Below are positions 32,901 through 44,654 of a DNA stretch of 64,000 nucleotides, piece after piece. Below the pieces are notes generated by a model, which made no database searches, was not told the origin of the DNA, and was given only the letters and a program-made list of their open reading frames with translations. Source of the DNA: Isoetes taiwanensis (taxonomy: Eukaryota > Streptophyta > Lycopodiopsida > Isoetales > Isoetaceae); contig JAJEKV010000006.1 of the NCBI GenBank assembly GCA_021234155.1, positions 14,276,902-14,340,901 on the forward strand, in the 5' to 3' direction. Within the stretch, counting starts at the first letter, position 1. Each line of letters begins with the position of its first letter. Position numbers and translations under genes: made by a program.

Positions 32901-33616
32901 ATGCACTATTACTTAATCTCAAACATTGAAATAAATCACAATGGATGGTTACTGTAGCAATGGGAATAGACTAGAAAAACTCCAAGTTCAAATTGATGCT
33001 GTGAATCATGGACACACTATTACACGAATTCCCCCTGGGAATCAATCCGGATGCCCATCAGCTGTGTGTCTTCAAGATCATCTGTGCTCTACTTATCTGC
33101 TTCTGGATCCGATCCTCGCGAGAGTCAATCACCATGTTTCTATCAATAGTTTCAATTGTTGCACCCACTGATTCGACCGACTGGTTCGGTTTCCATATAG
33201 GGGTATTGGCCGATCATTAATCGCTGCTGTTAACACCTGCATTAATATCTCGGCCTCCCTTATTTGCAAATAGAAACCTAAGGTTGCATTACGACAAAGG
33301 CAAGAAATGTAAGCAGAAGCAGATGAAATCGGATATCAGGAAAAGGGTTGTCAGGTGATTTGGTGATGCCGCCAACAGAGTGTTTCTTTGTTCTGTTTTA
33401 TGGTGAAAATCTTCATCTCTTAAGAACCGTAGCCATGGCCATAACTTTCTTGAGCATCCTAGCCTTGCCAGAAAGCATAGCCATAGCAGAACGAAATGGT
33501 TCTAGATATGGCAGCTATAGCTTCAGGCGACCGAGCTATGGCGGAAAAGAGGCAGATGTCAAAGTTTTGTCTTGATTCACCATCTGCAGTGGTCCTGTTT
33601 GCATCTCACAAATTAC

Positions 33617-34054
33617 CTGTGGGAGCCCATACATGCCATGCTTTTCTACAGCAGCAGGATTATGTAAATTCAGCCTCTCCAGGCAAACCATAAGACCCAG
33701 CGAGTATCCATAGTACAGGCAACTAACCCTGCACGAATCTAAAACTTCAAGCAATTAAAATATTACCCAACTCTTTTGCAAGAGCTCGAATAGGAGATAA
33801 CAAGAATTAGATAGAGCATGATTACAGAACCTCTTTTTGTGAAATGCTAGGAACACAGCAGATACGCACTTGAATCAAACAAAAGAATTCCACGATCCAT
33901 TCAAACGCCTTGTATTTTGCTTCTATGCATACCCGCCACATAGCTACTCCGACCATATAGCTGTAAATCCGGTCTGCATATCCACAAATCCGTCACTACT
34001 CCACCGCCCTTGCTCTGTTGTAGACAAAAACTTACCCAAAAATGCTGCCGCCAT
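33617..34054 (-). pseudogene. 5' end of a captured gene inside the CACTA
   Basis: Minus-strand exons: 34054-34036 begins ATG (MAAAFL) with a strong donor GTAAGTTTTT; 33973-33933 (acceptor GGATATGCAG, donor GTATGC) continues as DRIYSYMVGVAMWR; 33738-33617 (acceptor GTTTTAG, donor GTAATTTG) is open as GYSLGLMVCLERLNLHNPAA then VEKHGMYGLPQ, but in a phase that does not follow directly. Upstream (34060-34330) is a pyrimidine-rich leader and promoter-like phrases. It looks like a host gene promoter plus first exons carried by the transposon. Family not recognised. Confidence 0.4.
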
Positions 34055-34329
34055 AGCCACTCACGAAGATCAAGAATATGAAGGAAGAGAATCGAGAAAC
34101 AGAAGGGAAAGAGGAGGGGAGAGAAGGCACAGAACATGGCGGCAAGGCAAAAACAAAATGGCGGGGATTTTGATCTTGCCTTCTCGGCCGTGCAAAATCA
34201 AAATGGTGGGGATCACGATTTGCCCCTTTAATCTCAGCCGTTACTTTCAGAGCCAATAAGGTGGAAGGACGAGGATCTCAATCTGAGCCATTTATCCCAT
34301 ATTCACCCCAGCCGTTGAATACAATATTG

Positions 34330-35399
34330 CTTTATCACAAGTGAAAATTATTATTTTCAATTCCTCACCATATATTTTATTTATCTGCTCTTTTTTACTC
34401 AATATATACTGATAGGCTTTGAAATATTGGCAATGCTTTGTTGTTGCGACATCATCATCTATCTAAAGCCTATAGGTCATTAGCCCGGGGGGTTCACCTA
34501 TACTATAGGTGGATATGCCATCTGCGTTACTCATGTAACCCAAAAACCTATTGTATACGCACATTTATATCAAAAACCCCTTGTAATACGACTAGTCAAT
34601 GGTAAGGAAATGCAACCCATATCATACATTTACATGCCAAAAATGCATCACAAAGTAGTCCTTTCCTTATATATACGTTTTTTTTTCCCCCCAATCTTAT
34701 TTGTATTATTACTACTATACCCTTATTAACAATAAATATTTATGATCTAACGAACGTGAACTTGGTGATAGAACATAAATGCATCTAGTGAAGACAAACA
34801 TGTTTAAACTATATGCACAATAGAAGCACAAACTTCAAGCTTGAAAGATAAAATATCAAAGCCAGTATATTCTAGTGTCTTAATTCCATGTCACCAACTT
34901 TTAAAGTAGCACCAAATCACCAAAACAACAACGCATACAAGTTTTCGTTTCCCTTTCTGCTCTGCAAAAGTAAACTGGATTGGGGTGAAGGTTAGGGGGC
35001 TATAGGGTGAGGGTATGAATTTGAGTGCGCGCCTGGTATAATTCTTCCACGTCCTCAAGTACATAAACATTTTTTAGAGGTGTTACATAGTTTTCTTATT
35101 GTTCGGTGGATACGCTTGGATCTGCTGGTGCCTCACGTTAGTGGGACAAGGAGGTTCCAACATCTAGCAAAGCTCATCAACATTCTAGCAATTTAAAAAT
35201 GAATCCTCTGAGTCTAGAGCCCTAGTCATATGATACGAAGATCAAACTGGCCTCCCCACAATGCTTATCGTATCCGTACGACTTTCAAAACCAAATTCCT
35301 TATTTTTTTGGTAAGTATACGATACGACTAAACTAATAAAAAAACCCATATAGTTCACGCAGATGGTTCATACGACATATACTTGGTGCACCCCCCTTG
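34330..35399. other. CACTA interior, no gene recognised
   Basis: AT-rich DNA with short ORFs only. I saw no inverted repeats before the hAT MITE at 35408. Confidence 0.3.
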
Positions 35400-35407
35400 G
35401 TCATTAG

Positions 35408-35763
35408 CAGTGTTGTTACGTACTTACCGTACCTGTACGGTACTGTAAGTATTTTACGTATCATACCTCGTAACGTACCTCTGAGTTTTTAACGTACCGA
35501 AAAAAAAACCAGTACGTTAAAAAGTGTTGTTACCGTACCTATAAAATACGTACCGTACCTATAATATACTTGTAAAATACTTACAGTACCTATAAAATAC
35601 CTATAAAATACGTACCGTACCTTTAAAATACTTACCGTACTTGTGTTGAAAACTCCAAAAATTTGAAGCAAAAACATTTCATTTTTCATTCCATACGTAC
35701 CGTACCGCTGGTACGGTATGCTAAGTACTTGAAAGGTACCGTACCCGTACAGAAACAACACTG
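35408..35763. mobile_element. 356-bp hAT MITE, TSD GTCATTAG
   Basis: Seen: the left end CAGTGTTGTTACGTAC and right end GTACAGAAACAACACTG are imperfect inverted repeats beginning CAGTGTTGTT. GTCATTAG is repeated exactly at 35400-35407 and 35764-35771, the 8-bp duplication of hAT elements. The interior is almost entirely made of GTACCGTACC-type words and their complements, so the strand can fold over much of its length. Confidence 0.88.
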
Positions 35764-35771
35764 GTCATTAG

Positions 35772-36940
35772 CAAGATCTATCTAAAGACCCCAACCAAAG
35801 GTCGAATGACCCACCCAACTGGAAAGATGTCGCCCTTCGTTTGCAGTTACCGGAGATAGACATGATTAGAAGGGATGTAGGGAGATAGAAGCGACCCAAA
35901 ACAACACAATGCGGGGATCAATCTTGGATGTTAATAGCGGTCGTTAAACTAAGGCCAAATGGATCGTAAGACTTGGGCCACAATCTCAGCCACTCATCTC
36001 GGTCGTTGGAAGCGATACACATGACAAAGCTCTACAGTTTTTTCGCTCTAAATCATATTGTATAAATATCGAACGCCGTATATATAAGCCACCATCACGT
36101 CATCCAATGCCCCCATCCCATGATGCCCCTTTTTTCCATGGAGCATCAACCCATGCCCCAATCCCGACAGGCGAAAACTCGAAACGAAACATAAAGATTC
36201 CAACTGAATAGTAAGAAGACTAACACCCTATTTGTTATGTCTCTAAGGAAAATCTGGCAGTGTGTTTATTGAAGCTTCAATGTCATAGCCATAAGGAACT
36301 AAAATGCAGGGCCAGAAGAAGGCTGCACTTGGGAAAGTCAACCAATCCATCTGAATCCCAGAGCGACCAAATGGCCCAAACAATAAGTATGATGCTCAAG
36401 CAAGATACCATTCTTTTCTACTATGAATTCATGTGTTGGTGATGGCAAGCACACAACAGCATGTTGGCAATCCCGGATCTCACAATTGGCTGTTTAAATC
36501 TTCCTCAATGTCACAATATAAACTGCTTAACAAATCGCCATGGATGCACCTGCATGTTTATATGGTGTCTGTCCTGTTATACGCCAATGTCGTTTTGATA
36601 ATTACGCATATCCAATCTCCTAATTAGCTTATATATTGTAGAAACTAGAAGCGTAACATTGCCTATTTCGCACAGCAAGAGACTTGTAGTTCTGTTCTGT
36701 CAATGTAGGTTCAATCAAACAAATGCAAGCCAGGTCTACATTGTGCTTTTCTGAACTACTTGAACACGACAAACATCTTTATGTGCCTTCATTATCAAAA
36801 TTGAAGATTGAAAGCACATTGTTGAAATTATTTAATGTTCATATTCCATTTTAGAAAAAGCAATTGCTAAAAACTTACTCAGTATAGGTTCTAAGTAGTT
36901 TTCAATGTGAACTATGGAACCATTAGGTATGAGAACGATT
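35772..36940. other. CACTA interior with promoter-like phrases
   Basis: Includes ATCTCAGCCACTCATCTCGG near 35990 and a TATA-like stretch near 36080 (tatataagcc), but no ORF that I can link to a family. Confidence 0.3.
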
Positions 36941-36941
36941 T

Positions 36942-38153
36942 TTTTTTTTTTTTGAAGGACGAGAGATACATACCATTACCAATCAGAGAAATAAGTACAA
37001 AAAGGTGAGAGATAGGTTTAAAACGCAAAGGGAGAAAATGTCCCTCTATGCAAAGCTACATGTTCATCTCAGATAATCATTTAGTATAACGCGCTTTAAC
37101 TCATCCATGACTGCTGAGGATCGCTTCTTCCTAGCTGCCTTCTTAAGTGTAACGCTTTTCCAATCATCACCATGCTCCGTAGCAATGTTAGAATTCTGCA
37201 GAGGTGGAGCCAAAATAGCTCCCATTACATCTGGATTAATTATCGCTTCCCGTGGCCTTGCCACAACCACCTCCTAGGCCAATTTACTACGAACGTGTTG
37301 AACATGAGCTAGTTTGGCGTTTCTTGGAGAAGGGGTGGTCTTCTGCCCACGAAACTTGGTCCCCAGGGTAATGTCGACGTTTTGAGTCCATTGGCAGAGC
37401 CAGTTCAAAGCTCCGAAGTGGGAGAGTTGCCCCTCCGTGGCCAGGGGCCTTCGGGAGAGGACCTTTGGGGCAAACTGCTTCCAGAAGGTTTTAAGGATCT
37501 GTCTTCTGGCATCAACGTCCTCCCTCTACGTGATGACATTGTGCAAGATCCTGGTCGAATCTGACTAGGATATGGCCTCTGAAACGTAAACCCTGTGTGT
37601 TGCTAGATTATTGTAGGGTTTTAAGTTATGGAGGTCGAGTTTTGGTCGTTTGCACTTGGGACATGGTCCAGAAGTTGCAGTTGAAGATGTGAAGCAATAG
37701 GAACTGACAGAATGGGGTTTGGATTTATCCTCCTCCCAGTGTGGCAATTAGAAGTCAAGAGCACCTTTTGCAATAGCAAGACTGTTTGGGATCGTTCGGG
37801 ATGGCCTATAGATCCAAACTCTGTTATTTCGGTTGCCATAACTCTGCATGCATATTAAAAAATGGTGCACCTAGTTATCTATAAAAGCAACCACGTTTCA
37901 GCCTCTGAAACGTAAACCTTGTGTGTTGCTAGGTTATTGTAGGGTTTACGTTATGGAGGTCGAGTTTTGGTCGTTTGCACTTGGGACATGGTCGAGAGGT
38001 TGCAGTTGAAGATGCGAAGTAATAAGAACTGACAGAATGGGGTTTGGATCTATCCTCCTCCCAGTGTGGCAATAAGAAATCAAGAGCGCCTTTTGCAGTA
38101 CTAGCAAGATTGTTTGGGATCGTTCGTGATGGCCGATAGATCCAAACATAAAC
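36942..38153 (-). mobile_element. LINE-like non-LTR fragment with poly(A) end on minus strand
   Basis: Seen: a 15-T run at 36942-36956 (a poly(A) tail on the minus strand), preceded on that strand by coding-like segments: DDWKSVTLKKAARKKRSSAV then MDELKRVILNDYLR (37270-37064), LCQWTQNVDITLGTKFRGQK (37400-37330) and CHTGRRI…DHVPSANDQNS (37820-37570). A 253-base part is repeated in direct order (37573-37825 and 37900-38153). Parts recur at 39090-39290 and, inverted, at 44257-44463. The poly(A) end and gag-like text suggest a LINE ORF1 or another retrogene. No RT is present. Confidence 0.45.
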
Positions 38154-39089
38154 ATCTGTGCAGAAAATGTCACCATCCCAACATTGTGTAAATTAAGTGG
38201 GATGCAGCATGGACCACTACCACTCGTCCCATAATCCCTGTTTATTTTTCTCCTTCTGACCAAGAACATCTCCTGATCTTGGAAGAGTAATAGTTTGCAC
38301 AGAGCCAACAACAATAATTTTGTTAGTAGCCTCTTTTTTGCCAACATGAATGCCACGAGGAGAAATACCGGACTTCTTTGCTTGTAGGTTGACATAATCA
38401 GCCTGCAACATACACATGAGACATGATTCATGTAGTCTATTTACTGAATAAATATATCTGGCATAATCTGCCAGGGATATCAGCATAAAAAGTTTCTCGA
38501 GTCTAGAACCAGGTACCTTTGCAGTTGAAACACATCATCAAAATGTTAGGAACGCAAAAACATTGCCATGTCTCAATGACAACTTTTCTTAAAGAGCCAC
38601 AATAACTTTGCTAGCACATGCACGTGTTTAAAATTCTGGCTTTGCAATAGATTTCCTTGAGTATAGAGCCAAAACATGCCCTAATAATCATGGTTATGCT
38701 TTGTCTTCAACGGATGAAACAGAGAGACATTGATGCATAACATCTAACTCTCCCTTATGGGTGGTTAAAGAATAGTATATATGATCAGTTTGATCTTGAG
38801 CATAGCTAAACTCTTGACATCCACTTTATGGTCTGATAAACCTTTTACAGGTTATACAGTTTTAGAGTTTGAAGGTCTACTCATCATAATCCATAGGGAT
38901 CCATATTGCAAGGTAAGGGAAAGCCGCGACTTTTTCTTGAGCTTTGTCTCCACAAATTTAAAAACCAAGGTTACTATACCAACGGGAGACTTGACATGAG
39001 TTTTATGAACATGTACACCATACGCGCTATTTTAGTTTGTTGTTGGACAACCAAAAAAATTCTGCATTCTACATGGCAGTATTTCACGG
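38154..39089. other. CACTA interior, nothing recognised
   Basis: AT-rich sequence, short ORFs only, no repeat ends seen. Confidence 0.3.
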
Positions 39090-39290
39090 CCACCTCTTAG
39101 GCCAATCGACTACGAATGAGTTGGACATGAGCTACTTTGGCGCTTCTTGAAGAAGGGGTGGTCTTCTGCCCACGAAATTTGGTCATCAGGGTAATGTCGA
39201 TGTTCTGAGTCCATTGGCAGAGGCAATTTATAGTTCCAGACTGGGAGAGTTGCTTGTTTGTGACCAGGGGTTGCTCGTCCATTGCTAGAC
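39090..39290 (-). pseudogene. Second copy of the LINE-like CQWTQN segment
   Basis: The minus strand reads LVTNKQLSQSGTINCLCQWT then QNIDITLMTKFRGQKTTP, aligning with 37268-37450 (CLCQWTQNVDITLGTKFRGQ) at DNA and protein level. Both end with the same stop followed by EVA/EVV. It is a dispersed copy without its own poly(A). Confidence 0.55.
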
Positions 39291-40083
39291 AGTCAATGAT
39301 GAATAATGTAGGGGTAAAAAATTGCATGTGTTCAAGACAGTAACAACCTTAATCTGTAGATGGGATTTACATATAGTGTGTGTGATATGGACTTTTGACT
39401 TTATGTTGAGGCATGCGCCAATGCCTCAACCATTAAAGATGGCTTCATTTCAAACCATATTTCCATTTATTTCAATCTGTAGATGCAATTTACGTAGGGT
39501 GTGTGCGATATGGACATTTGATTTATGTCGAGGCATGTGCCAATGCCTCGACCATTAAAGATGGATTTCTATTGTTTCAGTATTCTTATGTTGGGTAATA
39601 TGTTTTCTAGATAATAATGATGGTAGACATGTAGTAGTTTGTGTTGATTGGGAATTTATATCACAACCTTGAAAGCGTGAGTGAGCAAAGTAAAAGGGAA
39701 ATTTACATCCTAAAGACTGGAAAACTAATATGTATAGAACCAAAGTGGTTACATGATTGTTTGAATTGGAAATAACATGCACAGAACTACATAAAATATT
39801 TTTCTGTCTAAGCCAGATAGTAATTAGAATCACTGAAGGGAACTCGCTCATCTTTTTGTTTCGTAATAGGAAAGGGAACTCTGAGCGAAGAAAACTCAAA
39901 GCGGACATAAATCAAAAGGGAATTCTAAGCAAAGAGACCATGACTGAGCTATTGCAGGGATTTTGTTTGCAGGCAGACACTGTCATGGTCATTTTGATTG
40001 GATAACTTATGAATGCTATTTTACCTTATGTAATCAGTGAAATCACCAGAAGAGATCTTGCCCAGTTGCCCAGCAAAAAAACT
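39291..40083. other. CACTA interior with a small duplication
   Basis: Seen: an imperfect repeat of tctgtagatgggatttacat (39354) and tctgtagatgcaatttacgt (39476), each followed by ATATGGAC.TTTGA and GAGGCATG.GCCAATGCCTC. No gene. Confidence 0.4.
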
Positions 40084-40091
40084 GTGTGTAA

Positions 40092-40770
40092 CAGGGATAG
40101 GTTCAATACGTTGTACGTTTTATACGGAATACGTATGAATTGTATGATACGGCACATATTTGCCGTATAAAACGTAAAAAATACGGCAAAAAAATTCGGG
40201 CGTGTCCGGAATTTTCGCGACGCTGAAACCTTCTAATTCACGTCGCTGAAAGTTTTTTCACAGACGCCAAATAGTAAAACACAGACGTCTGCAAAAAAAA
40301 AAAATTTTTTTTTTTTTTTTGGGGTTCGACGCTGTAAACCTTCTATTTTATGTCTGCTGAAAAAATTTCGCGTCTGTAAATGTAAAAGTTTCAGCGACGC
40401 CGAAATTTGAATTTCAAAATTTTTTTTTTTTTTTTTTTTTTTTTACGAATTTGAAATTCAAATTTCGTCAGACGCTGAATCGTCTGACAACTGACGCTGA
40501 AACTTTTTTCGCGACGCTTAAATGTAAAAGTTTAACGCTGTGAAAAAAAAAAAAAAAATTTTTTTTTTTTTTCAGACGCTGTTTTTTTCTTGGTTCACAG
40601 ACGCGAAAAAAAGTTTTCACAGACTTTCCGCGAAGCTTTTCGGCGCTGAAAATTTTTTTTTCCGGCCGACGAGGTTTTTATACGTTAAATACGTATTTTA
40701 TTAAAAAATACGTATTTTTTGACTTTATACGTCAGGAATTTTGATTTTGTACGTATAGAACCTATCCCTG
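40092..40770. mobile_element. 679-bp hAT non-autonomous element, TSD GTGTGTAA
   Basis: Seen: the left end CAGGGATAGGTTCAATACGT and right end ACGTATAGAACCTATCCCTG are inverted repeats. GTGTGTAA is repeated exactly at 40084-40091 and 40771-40778. CAGGG ends and the 8-bp duplication identify hAT. The interior is non-coding, with repeated CAGACGC/GACGCTGAAA words and long A and T runs (40300-40320, 40420-40444, 40540-40572). Confidence 0.92.
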
Positions 40771-40864
40771 GTGTGTAACCTGCAATATAAACAGGACTAA
40801 TGCTTAAGCTCTGTTGTTACCTGTAGCAAAGCAAGAAACACTCGATAACTGAATACCTGAACCC

Positions 40865-41700
40865 AAATCCATAGGCAAGTCAACTAATTCATAGGTAGAT
40901 GTCCTGTTAAAGGAATTAATCTCTTCATTCATGGCTTCCCTCCATCTATTTGCCTCTATGCTGTTCACAGCTTCATCAAAGGTTTCAGGAACACCTGTCT
41001 GCATAATTATGAGTGCTTCAGGATCCTTCTCATGTAACTGCAACCTAGAACTCCTGCCATTTTCTTTTCTGCCATAAAGTCTGGTGTCAAAGTTTGCATC
41101 TTCCATTAATCTTTCATCTTCAGACCTCCTTTTCTGTTTTTCCATTTCATGCTCCACCATTTCATGATTTTCTGCATTATTGTTATTGTCTTCAACATTG
41201 TCAATTTCCTCATCATTGCATGCATCTTTAAGATTTGTTTCCAAGCTTTGTGCATTCTTATCCACCTTGTCATCCAAATCTGCCATATCATTTACATTTG
41301 TATTGCAGGGCTCTACTATTTTTGACTTAATCTCCACTTTGCTTATAGACCTTGGCTTGTATAATTCTTCTTCTACAAAAGTCACATCTCTCGCCACTAT
41401 GATGTTTCTTCTTTCCGATTGTACATTCTCAGAACCTTTTCGAATGCCCATCATATCCTACCAAATAGGTTATGATGCATCTGTCATCTAATTTTAATCT
41501 ATTTTCCTTTGGAACATGAGTCAGGCAGCCATATGCTTTATAATTTTCAAAGTTAGGCATACTTCCTGACCATAAGAATTATGGGCACATACCTTCCAGA
41601 CTTTTGGTTGGCAAAGCATTTTGCACTAGCACAGTAGTCGTTACTGCTTCTTCCCAAAGGAAGTTTGGCAAACCTACATGCTTGATGCTTTTTTGTATTC
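40865..41700 (-). pseudogene. Ty1/Copia integrase-RT junction fragment
   Basis: Minus strand: LPNFLWEEAVTT (late integrase core), a frameshifted KHMAA…FQRKID region matching the usual GC..HVPKE.R.KLD block, RRNIIVARDVTFVEEELYKP, a long acidic linker, then PETFDEAVNSIEANRWREAM and EEINSFNRTSTYELVDLP, the start of Copia RT. The similarity stops at about 40865, before the catalytic region. It is a dead fragment inside the CACTA. Confidence 0.8.
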
Positions 41701-42363
41701 AGATTGGCTTCTGAAGAAAGAAGATGCTAACTTTGCAAGGAAAATGCAGAATCTATATGAGAGCTTGCCTTCATCAAAACATGGACCTTTTCAATTTGAT
41801 CCCAGTTTAGCGCTTCCTTCCATTAGCATATTAGAGTATGTATAGCAATTGGAGTATTTCCCATAACCCATTTAAACACCAAATTTAACCCCATCCGCCG
41901 CCACGAGAAAGAGAAATTGTGGCATTCAAAAGCGCTTTGACGCTTGAATCCGTAAAGCCAACTCTTATTTTGTGTCGTCACTTTGTTCTATTTGAGGCCC
42001 GTTGAAGAAATCAATCGGCCCTCCTGCTTTTTATGGATGTTGTGTTTGAGTTATGCCCGCTTTACACAGTATGTACATGCTCCCGTGTTGTATACTTGAT
42101 GAAGCCATGGTGTTGTGGGCATGCTTCCTATTTAATAGGGTCAATTTGACCCCATGTCGACTCAATACCGGTGGTTCCGAATCTTGCCGACCAACATATT
42201 GTACGAAGGTGCCCCCATCTGACGGCCAATAAAGGACAATACTAGCTAGGGATGGAAATTAATTTCCCAGAACTAAATCAAGCTTAATTAAATAATACAT
42301 CATTAGACAGATTGAGGAGCTTAATTTCATCTAAAATATACTGTTCAATCAAATGTTATAACT

Positions 42364-42717
42364 AAAATTGTAATAGCGCCTAGAAAAGCACCATTTGACG
42401 ATTAGTCTGATGCAATATCTGACGAATAGTCTGACGCAAAATCTGATGATATATCTGACGCATTTTCTGACGATTATTCTGACGCAAATTCTGACATTTT
42501 TCTGACGCAAATTCTAACGCTGAACCTGACGCAAATTCTGACGCTTAACCTGACGAAGGCTTTTGACGATTTATGTGACGATATGTCTGACGTAGTATCG
42601 TCAGGAAAACCATCAAAATAGTAATCGCCAAGACGCTCACAAACCACCAGACGCCGTGCAAAAATCTCTAGACGGTCGACGATTTTTTGACAAAAAATGC
42701 TCATTCTCTTGTAGTGG
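42364..42717. mobile_element. Right end of another CACTA element with TCTGACGC array
   Basis: Seen: about fifteen TCTGACGCAAA/TCTGACGAWTA-like words at 42395-42610, then GTCGACGATTTTTTGACAAA and the terminus CATTCTCTTGTAGTG ending at 42717. Reversed, the terminus reads CACTACAAGAGAATG, close to the classical En/Spm end. The matching left end was not found, so this element is truncated or interrupted by the Copia and hAT material to its left. Confidence 0.6.
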
Positions 42718-42839
42718 TTGGATCTAACCATTGAAGTTATTTTTCGCGAATGTAAAACAATACGATACATTCCCAAAGTTGAGCAACAAACAATATTCCA
42801 GGTGGTGGTGCTTTGCTTAAGAAATAGCCTCAAAAAAAC

Positions 42840-43860
42840 CATACTTCCTTAAGAAATAGCTGCGTAAAAACTATGCCACTTAAAAAAACAGGCACTTACA
42901 AATTACACCTACTTAAAAACCACACTTCAAAAAACCATATTTACTTTGAAAAATAGCTACGTAAAAACTATACCTAGTTATATAAACCACACCAAAAAAA
43001 ATCATATTTCCTTAAAAATAGCTTCTTAAACACTACACCTAGTTATAAACTACACCACTTCAGAAAACCATACTTCATTAAAAAACAGCCACTTAAAAAC
43101 TACACCTGCTTATAAACTACACTTCAAAAAACCATACTTCTTTAAAAAACAACTATTTAAAAACTACACCCACTTATAAACGACACCTCAAAAAACAACA
43201 CCTCGATTAAAAAAAACTACACCTACTTAAAAACCACACCTCAAAAAACCATACTTACTTTAAAAAATAGCTACGTAAAAACTATACCTAGTTATATAAA
43301 CCACACCAAAAAAATTTATATTTCCTTAAAAATAGCTTCTTAAGCACTACACCTAGTTATAAACTACACCACTTCAGAAAACCATACTTCATTAAAAAAC
43401 AGCCACTTAAAAACTACACATGCTTATAAACTACACTTCAAAAAACCATACTTCTTTAAAAAACAGCTATTTAAAAACTACACCCAATTATAAACGACAC
43501 CTCAAAAAACAACACCTCGATTAAAAAAATCATACCACTTTAGAAAACCATACTTCCTTGAAAAACAACCACTTAAAAACTATACCTCCTTATAAACCAC
43601 ACTTCAAAAAACTATACTTCCATAAAAAACGACTCTTAAAAACTACACCTAGTTATAAACTACACCTCAAAAAACAACACCTTCTTAAAAACAACACCCC
43701 CTCAAAAAAATAAGCAACACTTCTTTTAAAAAAATGACACCTCAAAAAAAGACCACACCTTCAAAAAAAAAAAGCTATAGCTCTATAAAAAAAACTACAC
43801 CGCCTCCTTAATAAACCACACCTCCACACAACCACATGTAGATTTTTTGGAACAACGACA
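42840..43860. repeat. CACTA right subterminal array (AAAAACTACACC words)
   Basis: Seen: dozens of AAAACTACACCTACTTAAAA, AAACCATACTTCCTTAAAAA and AAAAACAACACCT words, with a roughly 330-base direct near-copy (42930-43190 against 43260-43520). It is the complement of the left array, as expected for En/Spm binding-site arrays. Confidence 0.8.
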
Positions 43861-43920
43861 TGTGGTCTTTTTGTTACTGTTGTTTTTAGATGTGGACCCA
43901 GAATTGGGGTGGTAGTGGGT

Positions 43921-44108
43921 ATGCCTGGGTGTCAAGCCACGTCGGCTTGACGTCGTTTAACGACGTCACACCTGGTATCTGGCATGGCATCTGAGGGGGC
44001 ATCTGACGGTCCGAGCTGACGTAGCATGCCTGGGTGTCAAGCCACGTCGGTCGCGCGTCGTTAAACGACGTTACACAGATGTTGATAAACGATGTCCAAA
44101 TATGGCGA
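43921..44108. repeat. Palindromic array, right of the 11.8-kb CACTA
   Basis: Seen: ACGTCGTTTAACGACGTC at 43951-43968, GCATGCCTGGGTGTCAAGCC at 44024, CGCGTCGTTAAACGACGTTA at 44054 and a decayed TTGATAAACGATGTCC at 44085. Same word order as at 31933-32097. Confidence 0.75.
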
Positions 44109-44256
44109 GAACCCGCTCGCTAACCCTTTGACCTAGACCTTCTCCGAAAATTCCGAAAATTGGGTTGTGTGTTGGAGATGATTCAGGAATCCAGCTGGCA
44201 AAAAATCAGAATTTATTTTCGTACAATGCATTAATTACGAATTTGTGAATGTCTTG

Positions 44257-44463
44257 CCACTGCAAAAGCGCCCCCCCCCCCGACTTCTAATTGCCACATC
44301 GGGAGGAGGACATGCTCAAACTCCGTTCCTTCAGTTCCCCTTGCTCCGAGTTCTCGGGCGCAGCTTCTCGGCCACGTCCCAACTGCAACAGACCAAAACT
44401 CGGCCCCCAAAACGCAAACCCTTCTAGAACCTGGCAACCCACAGGGTTTACGTTTCGGAGGCC
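44257..44463. repeat. Inverted third copy of the 253-bp repeat
   Basis: Seen: the reverse complement reads ggcctccgaaacgtaaaccc … gagttttggtctgttgcagt … tgtggcaattagaagtcggg, aligning with 37573-37825 and 37900-38153. On the plus strand it is open for about 90 codons (44291-44560) through the shared QGLRF segment. I regard it as TE-derived coding debris. Confidence 0.6.
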
Positions 44464-44654
44464 CTCTCCTTGTCGATTCGTTTGGGGACCTTGCTACCGC
44501 GGTCTTGACGGGAGTGGGGGTGTTGACGGGAGTGGGGTGTTTACGCTTTTTCGTAGGTAGATGGGTGTGCAGGTAACGTTGTGGGCCCCGTTCCAATGTG
44601 AAGTTGATGTGGCGCCGATAATATGATGACTTGACTTGTTCAGGGACGCCAGCA

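Larger units (their letters stand above)
32101..43917. mobile_element. Complete 11.8-kb CACTA (En/Spm) element, TSD GGT
   Basis: Seen: CACTACCACCCCAAAACTGG at 32101 and its inverted form ending GGGGTGGTAGTG at 43917 (about 26 of 28 bases pair), with GGT directly on both sides (32098-32100, 43918-43920). Large subterminal arrays follow inside each end. CACTA start, 3-bp duplication and arrays are the three hallmarks of En/Spm. The pre-insertion site can be read in the neighbouring repeats (gacgtagcatgcctgggtgt). No tnp2-type transposase was found. The interior is filled with a captured gene 5' end, MITEs, LINE and Copia debris, so it is a non-autonomous, gene-carrying CACTA. Confidence 0.88.
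15852..44108. mobile_element. CACTA-like element with palindromic arrays, 3' end lost (host of nested insertions)
   Basis: Seen: the left end CACTACAAGGGATAGTCGAC at 15852 resembles CACTA (En/Spm) termini and leads straight into arrays of ACGTCGTT-AACGACGT palindromes. The same arrays reappear at 17186-17378, 31933-32097 and 43921-44108, always outside the two later insertions (gypsy 17452-31410, CACTA 32101-43917). Removing these leaves about 2.9 kb with two small ORFs (16543-16869, 31461-31715). A matching right terminus (…CCCTTGTAGTG) was not found, so the element is truncated or the outer limits are wrong. No transposase remains, so it is non-autonomous. Confidence 0.5.
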
